A stretch of 64,000 nt of DNA from Tubulanus polymorphus (Eukaryota; Nemertea; Palaeonemertea; Tubulaniformes; Tubulanidae). Made by a program: the position numbers and the translations under genes. The notes beneath the pieces were generated by a model, which worked only from the letters and a program-made list of their open reading frames with translations, was not told the DNA's origin and ran no database searches. The DNA lies in assembly GCF_964204645.1 (NCBI RefSeq), contig NC_134032.1, positions 3,684,916 to 3,748,915 on the forward strand. Direction: 5' to 3'. The first letter of the stretch is position 1; the number at the start of each line of letters is the position of its first letter. Positions 1 through 7,649 of the stretch are shown here, one piece after another.

Positions 1-563
1 TCATTTCCACTTTTTGTTTTTAATTTATAATGTTTTGCCCAATTAGCCTTTGTTATACATTCATTACAGAAGGCACAATAATTCTGATCCTCTTTGCATT
101 TATCTTTATATATATTGGCATATGTTTTTACTAATTGTAAAATATGTTCATCTTTTTTGATGTGTAATAAATAATCATTGTAATTATCAAAATCTTCTTC
201 ACAATACATACATCTGATGTTATCTTTTGGTTGAACATTTGATTTTTCTATTTTAGGTTCAATATTATGTTCTATTTTTGTTTCAATCTTATCATCATTC
301 GATGTAGAAGGTATAACATTATCTTCTATTTTAGGTTCAATATTATCTTCTATTTTATATTCAATATCATTCTTATCTTCTATTTTAGGTTCAATATTAT
401 TTTCTATTTTAGTTTCAATATTCTTATCTATTTTACTTATTCTATATTTGAATTGATTAAAGTAATCTCCAAAATACTTACTGTATTCATCATAAGGTAA
501 TATATAATATATATCTGATATCATTTCACTTGGAGATTGTATTTCATATATTCCACCTTCCAT
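1..563 (-). CDS. Repeat-containing zinc-finger protein, 3' end outside window
   Basis: The frame is open from an ATG at 561-563 down to the window edge. It matches the 355-aa protein of element B (61378-62445), so roughly the last half is missing here. After a variable N-terminus (MEGGIYEIQSPSEM) comes a run of short repeats of the type NIEPKIED, then a C2H2-like finger (CMYC, then H and H about 15 residues later) and a second cysteine cluster (CAFCNEC). Nucleic-acid binding is inferred from the fingers. The first 50 residues and the repeat number differ from copy B while the finger region is nearly identical. The gene follows the capsid gene in the minus-strand series. I do not know its function. 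Confidence 0.75.
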   Translation of the reverse strand, partial: MEGGIYEIQSPSEMISDIYYILPYDEYSKYFGDYFNQFKYRISKIDKNIETKIENNIEPKIEDKNDIEYKIEDNIEPKIEDNVIPSTSNDDKIETKIEHNIEPKIEKSNVQPKDNIRCMYCEEDFDNYNDYLLHIKKDEHILQLVKTYANIYKDKCKEDQNYCAFCNECITKANWAKHYKLKTKSGN

Positions 564-595
564 TTAATATAAGATTTTTTATTAAAGTTAAAATT

Positions 596-1843
596 TTAAT
601 ACATAACACTATCTAATTGAGAATTTACAATATTTAATTGCGCATCAGATATAATATAAATGTGCATTTTAAAATTTTTAATTCCTTTTTTCTTTGTCAT
701 GAATAATTGTATTCCATCTTTTGTATTTTGTAGTTTTTTTCCAGAACCATGTAATGAATTATCTTCAGTTGTTCTAAAATCTAACCATAATGCATATTTA
801 TTACCGGTATAATAGTCAATTTGATTAATGTTACAATTTTCAAATGATTTTACTTTTTCATTCATAAAATGTTTTTTAATTTCTACCCATTGATCTATCA
901 TTCTCATTCCTTGACAAAATATTTTATTCGCTATACCTTCGATAGTTATTTCTACTTTTGTTATTTCAGGATTATAATAATTATCAACATTTATTGCGCC
1001 ATTAGTATACGTTCCAATGGTAAAAAATATTAATATACCTTTAATAGATCTTCTAGGAAAGTTAATATTCTCATTAATTATTTCATCATTTGCATTAATA
1101 GTTACAGTTTTAAATTTATCAATATAATCATATAATAATGAAAATCCTTGATTGTATTGAGTTTGAATTGTTCTAGCAATATTTTCATCAGTTACTGTAT
1201 CATATTCTAAACATATATTCGATAATTTATAACTCATATCTTTATTAACGCTAGATATTACAATTTCATTTACAGGAGCAAATGTTATCACAAATATAAT
1301 ATCTTCTTGAATTGCGTATTTATATAAAGGTGCATTATTATTTATCAATTCAAAGTCTAATGGAATTTTATATTTGTTTCCATATATACTTTTTATCAAT
1401 TTATCTACATCATTTGTTAATATTGCGCTATTAGCTTCTGATCTTAATTTATTTTGGTTTTCTGATTGGATTCCTTGAAATATCATATTATTTCTATTTT
1501 CTTTTGTTAACCACAAATCTTTATAATGCATAAATAAATTATAATCATCTAATGAGAAAACTGTTTCTGGACCAATCTTTATTGTTAACTTTTTAATCAA
1601 ATATCTTCCAACATTATCAACAACATAATTATTATTATTACCGATTACTTTTATATCGGCTGATAAATAAATACTATTTGGAACATAAAAAGTATTTTGT
1701 GTTAATCTAGGGATTCTAACGTATAAAGTTTCATCGGGATTAATATTTGAAGGGTTATGAGTAATTATATGATGTGATCTTTCTGCTTTAATAGCATTAG
1801 ATATTCTATGATTCTTAGAAGGATTGATATAACTCCCACTCAT
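596..1843 (-). CDS. Polinton major capsid protein (double jelly-roll type)
   Basis: This 415-residue frame matches my memory of invertebrate Polinton major capsid proteins. Markers are YVPNSIYLSADIKV, then YLIKKLTIKIG, LDDYNLFMHYKDLWL and GIQSENQNKLR in the first 135 residues, and a basic beta-rich C-terminal half. Proteins of this family form the trimeric capsomers of an icosahedral shell. Copy B at 62478-63725 is almost identical but carries a stop codon. The frame is intact here. The start is set by the upstream AT-rich motif that abuts ATG at 1841-1843. The gene ends the structural series PolB to capsid and is 54 bases after the 569-aa gene. The assignment is by recognised sequence pattern; no structure was computed. 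Confidence 0.85.
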   Translation of the reverse strand: MSGSYINPSKNHRISNAIKAERSHHIITHNPSNINPDETLYVRIPRLTQNTFYVPNSIYLSADIKVIGNNNNYVVDNVGRYLIKKLTIKIGPETVFSLDDYNLFMHYKDLWLTKENRNNMIFQGIQSENQNKLRSEANSAILTNDVDKLIKSIYGNKYKIPLDFELINNNAPLYKYAIQEDIIFVITFAPVNEIVISSVNKDMSYKLSNICLEYDTVTDENIARTIQTQYNQGFSLLYDYIDKFKTVTINANDEIINENINFPRRSIKGILIFFTIGTYTNGAINVDNYYNPEITKVEITIEGIANKIFCQGMRMIDQWVEIKKHFMNEKVKSFENCNINQIDYYTGNKYALWLDFRTTEDNSLHGSGKKLQNTKDGIQLFMTKKKGIKNFKMHIYIISDAQLNIVNSQLDSVMY

Positions 1844-1863
1844 TTATTTAACAAAAAAATTAA
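1844..1863 (-). promoter_or_regulatory. AT-rich start-codon motif before capsid gene
   Basis: Read on the minus strand, the start codon is directly preceded by TTTTTTTGTTAAATAA. Near-identical words precede the 569, 462, 140, 73 and 113-aa genes and the capsid gene of element B. The position abutting ATG suggests a late-promoter-like or translation-start element; this is inference. Confidence 0.5.
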
Positions 1864-1897
1864 TTATTTATTTTTTGATATTTTTTGATATCATGGT

Positions 1898-3607
1898 TTA
1901 CTTGATATTTTTTGATATCATATTTACTAACCCAAAAATAATAGCACTTACAACTGTGATTAAAAATAAAATAATATGTTCAGCAGCAAAGTTAATAATG
2001 TTTCCTGCAGATTTTAAAACAAAACCAACAATTGAAGCAATAACTCCTGGTAATGCTGCAGCAGATTTCTTTGATAGTTCCCATAAATATTTTGCTAATT
2101 TCTTTAAACCATCCTTAACTTTATCTTGTATAGAATTATTTCCTGGAGGTTTATCTGGTTTATTGGGAGTGGGAGTAGATTTTAAAGCATTTGATATAGC
2201 TAAACCTATTGTTGTAAATAACATAGTTACAGCTGTTAGAATTGAAAGAATTGTTATTCCTTCTAATTTAAATAATAATCTTATTCTGTCTTTTAATGAT
2301 ATTTCAGAATCTGGTTTTATCAACAAATCTTTAAAAATAACTTTTAATTTTTTAATATGATTAAGATCATATGATTTTAATAATATATCTCTTTCTTTTT
2401 CCTGTAATATTTTGTTATATTTTAAATCATCTATTTCTTTTTCTAAAGCTAACTTTCTGCTTTCATAATCAGCTTCCTCGATTAATTGAAGATCTCTATT
2501 TAATTCTAATTGTTTTAATTCTTCATTTGCATTACTTAATTCTTTTTCTAACATGGTTATTTTAGAAAATCTCATCTTAATATTAGCAATTTCACCAGCT
2601 GATTCTTGCATACCTTTAATTTCTCTACGTGCTTGTTCAGGAAATTCTTTTAATTCTTCATCAGTTAAATCAAGTAATCCTTTTTCTAGTAAAGATTGTA
2701 TTCGATTTATTCCAGTTTCAGAACCAGATGTATCTGATATACTATTCATCAGTTCTTCTGAATCTCTTAATCTATCAATTTGTTTTTCTAATGTTAATTG
2801 TAATTGACTTGAATCATTATCAATTTGTTGAGTGTCTCTTCTCGATGTTTCGGGTGTTGAAGACCTTAATTTATCTAATTGATTTCTATGATCTTCCATT
2901 TCTGGATTAAAATCAGTAGGATTTGGATTTTTAAATGGTGAATATTTGTTTATATTAATATTAGGAATTGGTTCTTCTTCATTTATTCTATCGATTGCAT
3001 TCCATATAATTCTGAGAAATTCTCTACCACCTTTTGAACCTTCAATTGTAGATAATGCTTGCATTCCAGGTTCAAAAATATTTTCTTGACCCATTCTAGA
3101 TAATTGAATTGATACAGTATTCCTATTTAATTCAAGATTATAATACCATGAATCATTTTTAAATTCTAAATTATTTGTGAAATATGGGTCATCTTTAAAA
3201 ATTTGTTCTACAATATCTTCAGTATCAATTTCATCTATTACAACTTTTGGTAATAATTCGTTAACAATTGTATCTGTTACTCTAGATTTCATTTTATATA
3301 ATTCCATAGGTTTATCAGGATATTTTTCTTGTTGTTCTACTAATAGTTTCATAAATTCTTTTCTTTCTTTTCTAGTTGAAATTCTACCACTTTCAGGAGC
3401 TTTTAAATATTTATTTAATTTTTCACGTACTTCGGTATTAATTCCATCATCATCATCATAATCATCTTCACCTAAATTAGTATTGTATGCTGATTCATCA
3501 TCATTATCAATATTAGCACCTGCATCATTATAATCATCATCAATATATCCTTCATTATCATTTCCCATTTCTCCCATTTCATAATCTTCTCCACCTTCTA
3601 CATCCAT
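1898..3607 (-). CDS. Conserved Polinton coiled-coil membrane protein (569 aa)
   Basis: The protein begins with about 60 very acidic residues (many D, E, N). A region with PDKPMELYKMK and REFLRIIWNAID follows, then a long coiled coil (about 330-430, rich in LEKEL, LEKEIDDL). A hydrophobic segment sits near 470-495 (ITILSILTAVTMLFTTIGLAI), then a proline-rich hinge, a helix with WELSKKSAAALPGVIASIVG and a last membrane segment (HIILFLITVVSAIIFGLV). The hydrophobic and ALPG part matches a conserved protein of unknown role in invertebrate Polintons. A role in virion assembly or membrane contact is inference. The gene lies 16 bases after the 462-aa gene. Copy B starts inside this window at 63747. 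The last codons of A carry a small tandem expansion compared with B. Confidence 0.8.
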   Translation of the reverse strand: MDVEGGEDYEMGEMGNDNEGYIDDDYNDAGANIDNDDESAYNTNLGEDDYDDDDGINTEVREKLNKYLKAPESGRISTRKERKEFMKLLVEQQEKYPDKPMELYKMKSRVTDTIVNELLPKVVIDEIDTEDIVEQIFKDDPYFTNNLEFKNDSWYYNLELNRNTVSIQLSRMGQENIFEPGMQALSTIEGSKGGREFLRIIWNAIDRINEEEPIPNININKYSPFKNPNPTDFNPEMEDHRNQLDKLRSSTPETSRRDTQQIDNDSSQLQLTLEKQIDRLRDSEELMNSISDTSGSETGINRIQSLLEKGLLDLTDEELKEFPEQARREIKGMQESAGEIANIKMRFSKITMLEKELSNANEELKQLELNRDLQLIEEADYESRKLALEKEIDDLKYNKILQEKERDILLKSYDLNHIKKLKVIFKDLLIKPDSEISLKDRIRLLFKLEGITILSILTAVTMLFTTIGLAISNALKSTPTPNKPDKPPGNNSIQDKVKDGLKKLAKYLWELSKKSAAALPGVIASIVGFVLKSAGNIINFAAEHIILFLITVVSAIIFGLVNMISKNIK

Positions 3608-3623
3608 TTACATAATAAAAAAA

Positions 3624-5012
3624 TTAAAATTTAAAATATAATATTCCTCCGATTACAATTCCTATACAAGTTATAGCTAATTTAGTATTTTCATGGGATT
3701 TATTATCATCATTTAGTTTAATTATATCATGTTGAATTTTATCAGTTCTATTATTTTCTGATGTATTGTAATCTTTTATTTTAGAATCATTATTTAATTT
3801 AATATTATTAGTTTTAGTTTCTGTTGATTGAATATGTTTTTTATTTTTTTCACCTTCCATTAATTTTGGAGCAGTAATAATCTTTTTATTTATATCATTC
3901 AATCCAAATGAATTGTTTATTGTTGCAGTTTTAATTAGATTATTATAACCAATTATATTTCCCATCTTTAATACTAAATCATTAGAAATAATTAATAGAT
4001 TAGGGCCTATACAATAATTAAGTCTTACATGAGATTTATCTAAATAATTTTGATATCTTATAATGTTTTCTGGAATCGATCTATTTTTATCATTATGAAT
4101 TGAATCTTCAAATAAAACTTTAAATTGTTTTTGTGTATCGAATGATGTATTCAAATTTCCAATTATCGGTGATCTTGTTTCAACTTGTGATCCTAGAATA
4201 CATATCAAATAAGTTCTAATATATTGATTTATTCTTTCTATACCTGATTTTGTAAAACCTTCACTATTTTCTAAAATAAAATAAACCCAACCATTATTGT
4301 TTTCTTGTTTTAAATTATCATAAAATTTTGGTAATTTATTGAAATTTAATGTTTCTAAATCCTTTGTTTCTATTTTACCATAACCTAATTTTTTATTATA
4401 GATATTATAAAAACTATTAGATGGTATGGGAAGTGCACAATATTCTGCAATCTTTTTAGGGCAAGGAAGTGATCTTATTGTTCCAATTTTTATTCTAAAA
4501 TCAGAATTATTTATATCTATATTAAATTCATTACAAATTTTATAAAACTTTGATAAATTAATATTATTATCTAATTCTTTAAAATATCTAGATCCTGGTA
4601 AAGCGCACTCTAATTCATTTAATATTATTCTGATTTGAAAGTATGTATGAAATCTAAATAAACTTTGAATTAGTTTATATTTAGAATTATTCAAATGATC
4701 ATTCCAACTAATTCCACATCCTGTTGTTGCACAATAAACAGCAAAATTTAATTGGTTCTGCCAATACTTCATATTAGATTTTAATAACCATTGTTTTTCA
4801 TCTTTCAATTTTTTAAAATTAATCAAATATACATGAAATATATTTTCCATCTTTGCATTAAAATTATTAGTTTCAGTAACATAAATTTCTAAATTAGTTA
4901 ATGAATCTAAAACTTCATTTCTATATGTAATATCTTTATTAAAATCTATTGCTGGAATATTATATTTAATTGAATTATTATATCGGAAAGCTTTTGGAAA
5001 ACTATCTGCCAT
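3624..5012 (-). CDS. Conserved Polinton protein of unknown function (462 aa)
   Basis: The frame is intact and uninterrupted. Residues about 95-150 contain GCGISWNDHLN followed by SLFRFHTYFQIRIIL and ELECALPG. Around 245-330 are GFTKSGIERINQYIRTYL, ILGSQVETRSPIIG and KQFKVLFEDSI. I recognise these as hallmarks of a conserved Polinton/adintovirus-like protein family, usually next to the capsid genes, without a settled function. The last 90 residues are low in complexity (K, N, T rich) and finish in a short hydrophobic tail (LAITCIGIVIGGILYF), so a C-terminal membrane anchor is likely. It sits 16 bases downstream of the 144-aa gene and 16 bases before the 569-aa gene, within the tightly packed structural series. 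Confidence 0.75.
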   Translation of the reverse strand: MADSFPKAFRYNNSIKYNIPAIDFNKDITYRNEVLDSLTNLEIYVTETNNFNAKMENIFHVYLINFKKLKDEKQWLLKSNMKYWQNQLNFAVYCATTGCGISWNDHLNNSKYKLIQSLFRFHTYFQIRIILNELECALPGSRYFKELDNNINLSKFYKICNEFNIDINNSDFRIKIGTIRSLPCPKKIAEYCALPIPSNSFYNIYNKKLGYGKIETKDLETLNFNKLPKFYDNLKQENNNGWVYFILENSEGFTKSGIERINQYIRTYLICILGSQVETRSPIIGNLNTSFDTQKQFKVLFEDSIHNDKNRSIPENIIRYQNYLDKSHVRLNYCIGPNLLIISNDLVLKMGNIIGYNNLIKTATINNSFGLNDINKKIITAPKLMEGEKNKKHIQSTETKTNNIKLNNDSKIKDYNTSENNRTDKIQHDIIKLNDDNKSHENTKLAITCIGIVIGGILYFKF

Positions 5013-5028
5013 TTATATAACTAAAAAA

Positions 5029-5463
5029 TTAATAATTTATTAATTCTTTTAATAATTTATCTTGTTCTTCAATTGTTATATGACCATTTAAACTCATTAT
5101 ATAATCTAGTGTGTTCTTTAATTTATTAATTTCTTTTATATTAGTTTTGATTTTTTCTTTATTACTTTTTATATTTAATTTTGAACTTATACCAGTTAAA
5201 ACACTTGAACTTAATCCTAATACACCAATTGATATAGCTAAAGGTGTTAATGGACTGAATATTGCTAGAAATGCTATTACAGAACTAATTGTAACCGAAC
5301 CACTTATAATCAAATAATATATAATTTTACTTTTTAAATATTTTTTCTTTTTTATCTTTAAGTCACTTTCAAATTCTAATATTTGTTTTTCTAAATATAT
5401 TTTTAATTTAGTTTTATTTATATCATGAGGAATAATATCAATACTATCAACTTTATCTTCCAT
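5029..5463 (-). CDS. Small two-span membrane protein (144 aa)
   Basis: A basic, lysine-rich stretch (KKKKYLKSK) precedes two adjacent hydrophobic segments at about 46-70 and 72-92 (IIYYLIISGSVTISSVIAFL, PLTPLAISIGVLGLSSSVLT). A helical, lysine-rich region ends in LDYIMSLNGHITIEEQDKLL. This layout of basic helix, hairpin of two spans and a NGxIT-EE end is one I associate with a conserved Polinton protein of unknown role. It could act in a virion membrane or in membrane penetration; this is inference. The frame is intact, with 19 bases to the preceding gene and 16 to the next. Confidence 0.7.
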   Translation of the reverse strand: MEDKVDSIDIIPHDINKTKLKIYLEKQILEFESDLKIKKKKYLKSKIIYYLIISGSVTISSVIAFLAIFSPLTPLAISIGVLGLSSSVLTGISSKLNIKSNKEKIKTNIKEINKLKNTLDYIMSLNGHITIEEQDKLLKELINY

Positions 5464-5482
5464 TTATTTAGAATAAAAATTA

Positions 5483-5905
5483 CTAATTAGTAAACTTATA
5501 AGCAACAAATATAACAATAACAGTTCCACCTAAAATCCAAATTATTTCATATTTCTGTTGTTCTTTACTCGGGGTATAATAATCTGATAATTTAGGTTTG
5601 TATAGATGTAATTTTTCTTTATTTGTTACTGCGTTATATAAACTCATAGCATCATCGACTGATTGAAAATCTCTATGTGAAATCTTCTGATCATATAATT
5701 CTTTATTGATGTAATCCATATAGTTTTGTCTCTTTTCTCTATATTCTTCTGCAGCTTTATTGTATTTCTCTAACGCTAAATTATGTCTTCTTTGTTCTCC
5801 TAATGAACTATTTTTATCAATATGTTTAAATAAATACCCACCACCAGTAAATGCTAAAGCGTTAACAATTGCTGATCCTATAATAGTTATAATTGCAGAA
5901 GCCAC
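5483..5905 (-). CDS. Conserved Polinton membrane protein (140 aa), GTG start
   Basis: The protein opens with a hydrophobic segment containing IVNALAFTGGGYLF. A charged helical section follows (ERRHNLALEKYNKAAEEY-like, then YREKRQNYMDYINKEL), then DFQSVDDAMSLY and LSDYYTPSKEQQK, and it closes with a membrane segment (IIWILGGTVIVIFVAY). The ALAF-G-YLF start and the SDFYTPS-like block are familiar from a widespread Polinton protein of unknown function. The codon where every neighbour has ATG, next to the AT-rich motif, is GTG (5903-5905). A-to-G loss of the start is the simplest reading, so translation of this copy may be impaired. Confidence 0.75.
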   Translation of the reverse strand: MASAIITIIGSAIVNALAFTGGGYLFKHIDKNSSLGEQRRHNLALEKYNKAAEEYREKRQNYMDYINKELYDQKISHRDFQSVDDAMSLYNAVTNKEKLHLYKPKLSDYYTPSKEQQKYEIIWILGGTVIVIFVAYKFTN

Positions 5906-5929
5906 TTATTTAACAAAAAAATTATGCAT

Positions 5930-6151
5930 TTATATGGGAGGAATATATTTTTGTTTTTCTAAATAATCAATTGTTAAATTAGATAAAGTTACTGCTAATG
6001 TTAACTTTAAAATATCATTTATATCAAATCTGTCAACATTAACACTTCCCATTTTGAATACTTTTTTTAATACCATTGAATAACCAACAGTTCCAACTGA
6101 TAGTAATGCGCCATTATATAATCCAGTTATTATCCACTTATTATCACTCAT
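5930..6151 (-). CDS. Small membrane protein (73 aa)
   Basis: This short frame has two hydrophobic stretches: IITGLYNGALLSVGTVGYS near the start and ILKLTLAVTLSNLTIDYL after residue 45. It ends in EKQKYIPPI. The DILKLT-AV pattern and the end with IPP are familiar from small Polinton membrane proteins of unknown role. The ATG at 6149-6151 directly follows the TAA of the preceding gene (TAAATG), which suggests coupled expression or a shared control motif. Frame and codon use match the neighbours. Confidence 0.65.
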   Translation of the reverse strand: MSDNKWIITGLYNGALLSVGTVGYSMVLKKVFKMGSVNVDRFDINDILKLTLAVTLSNLTIDYLEKQKYIPPI

Positions 6152-6493
6152 TTATTTATCAAAAAAATTACTATCATCAAAATATTTAGTTAACTTAGTG
6201 ATGATTAATTCAACATTTATTTCATTACTAGTTTTATGATTATCATATATTTTGGATAATATGTTTTTAATATCATAAATAATTCCATCTTCATTTAATT
6301 CATAATATTCTAAAGGTGATTTAATTAAATCAATTACTTTTTCTATATTATACTTTTCTTTATCAATCATTGATGCATTGTTAAATGATTTACTTTTTAT
6401 ATCAGTAATTACATCATTTAGTTTAATTCTCATTTCTTTACCATGTTTAAAATCAAACCCAAAACATATACTCGGTCCAACAGTTATATTCAT
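6152..6493 (-). CDS. Hypothetical Polinton protein (113 aa)
   Basis: I do not recognise this protein. It is mostly polar with short hydrophobic strands at the start (NITVGPSICFGF), then a lysine and isoleucine-rich helical part. There is no signal peptide or clear membrane span. Its last codons, NFFDK and stop, are the very bases that form the AT-rich start motif of the next gene, which begins with no spacer. It lies 16 bases after the penton pseudogene and is in frame throughout, so it is likely expressed with the structural series. Confidence 0.6.
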   Translation of the reverse strand: MNITVGPSICFGFDFKHGKEMRIKLNDVITDIKSKSFNNASMIDKEKYNIEKVIDLIKSPLEYYELNEDGIIYDIKNILSKIYDNHKTSNEINVELIITKLTKYFDDSNFFDK

Positions 6494-6509
6494 TTATATA
6501 TCAAAAAAA

Positions 6510-7262
6510 TTACTCTCTACATCTTATAACTAATTCATATATCACAGGAAAGTTATTTAAATCAATTAAGTATCCATTATGATTTCTAATTTCTAATCTA
6601 AAATTATTAAATTTAGGAATGCATGGTTTGAAATCACATTCTGTTAAATTATAATTTATTTGCGTTCCAAATTCTTTAACATTCTTCAATGGTAAAATGT
6701 TTAGTAAACCAGAATTACAAGTTATATCTTTAGTTGCTTCGAATGTTTTTGTAGGATCGATTAAATTGCAATAAATATAAAAATGTGTGTAAGGTATTAA
6801 GTTTGGTGTAGTAGCGTCAATATTTGTAAAAGATCCATCTGGAATAATTCCTAACAGTTTAGCTATAGGTTTTTTTACCATAAATTTATGTTTTTCACTA
6901 TTAGACAACGTTATCTTTATTCTATCAGAACTCTCACTTTTTAAAAATCTAATACTAAACCCAGAACTACTGCCTAATTTGTGCCAAGCTTTTCTATTAA
7001 TTTCTTGTGCTAATGTATCTAAATTATATAACCCTGGTTTTAAATATATATAGACCCATTCATTTTTATTTTTATTAAAAATTAAAAAAGCTCTATGTTC
7101 AATAGTTTTATTCGATATATTGTAAAAAGAATTACATAAACTTATATTTTAAATCTACACAATTCTTAAATTCTCTGTCTAATTGTACTAATAAATTATG
7201 AGATTTATAATTGTAAGCCTTCTAGAATCAACAAATATTCTGTATTCTTTTAATTCTACCAT
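6510..7262 (-). pseudogene. Penton-like minor capsid protein gene, frameshifted
   Basis: The longest open piece (6510-6908) has no ATG at its apparent start; that codon is TTG and the frame stays open back to a stop at 7149-7151. The expected ATG is at 7260-7262, next to an AT-rich motif like those of the other genes. Its frame runs to about 7200, a second frame covers about 7143-7200, and the third covers 6510-7148. Two frameshifts therefore break the gene, near 7200 and 7145. Across the frames appear an SRR motif near the start, SFYNIS, a GLYNLDTLAQEIN block and the end NFPVIYELVIRC, in the order seen in Polinton penton proteins, single jelly-roll subunits at capsid vertices. Intact length would be near 250 residues. 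An assembly error could mimic the shifts. Confidence 0.6.
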
Positions 7263-7279
7263 TTATTTTACATATTTTC

Positions 7280-7621
7280 TTATTCGAAATCTATTTCATG
7301 GTGTCCTTTTTCATTCTTACCTTTATATACGAAATAGAAATCACCAAAACATAATTCTTCTAGATCTTCACTTGATAATCTATGAAATCTATCTGGTAAA
7401 TAAGTTCTGAATTTATATTTATTTCCTTTTAATCCTTCATATTCTAAATGAATTACTAATTTATCTCCATATTTGTTAGTAATTGTAACAATATTTGTAA
7501 TTAAATATTTCTTGTGAATTGTTAATTCTGTTAACTTTTTGAATTTATAATCTACAGATTTTACATTTGTGGTATCTTTAATTCTATCTAAGAATTCACT
7601 GTGTACTTGTTTACTCTCCAT
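7280..7621 (-). CDS. Small OB-fold-like protein next to PolB (113 aa)
   Basis: The protein has the pattern LTIHKKYLITNIVTITNKYG-DKLVIHLE, then KFRTYLPDRFHRLSSEDLEEL and a final FVYKGK. A short protein of this shape (Y-I-I-nnKYG, then a lipophilic strand and LPxRF) recurs beside or near polymerase genes in invertebrate Polintons. The strand-rich pattern suggests an OB-like nucleic-acid-binding fold, possibly single-stranded DNA binding during replication. That function is inference from context and strand pattern. It starts 28 bases after the polymerase gene, so it is probably co-expressed with it. The frame is intact. Confidence 0.6.
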   Translation of the reverse strand: MESKQVHSEFLDRIKDTTNVKSVDYKFKKLTELTIHKKYLITNIVTITNKYGDKLVIHLEYEGLKGNKYKFRTYLPDRFHRLSSEDLEELCFGDFYFVYKGKNEKGHHEIDFE

Positions 7622-7649
7622 TTATTATACAAATTTTTATTGAAATTTA

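Noticed and set aside
1875-2360. Plus-strand frames opposite the 569-aa gene and other element genes
   Set aside because: They are antisense shadows of strongly biased AT-rich genes, without motifs of their own.
6510-6908. A separate 132-residue gene
   Set aside because: Its first codon is TTG and the frame is open upstream with penton-like content, so it is the larger part of a broken gene.
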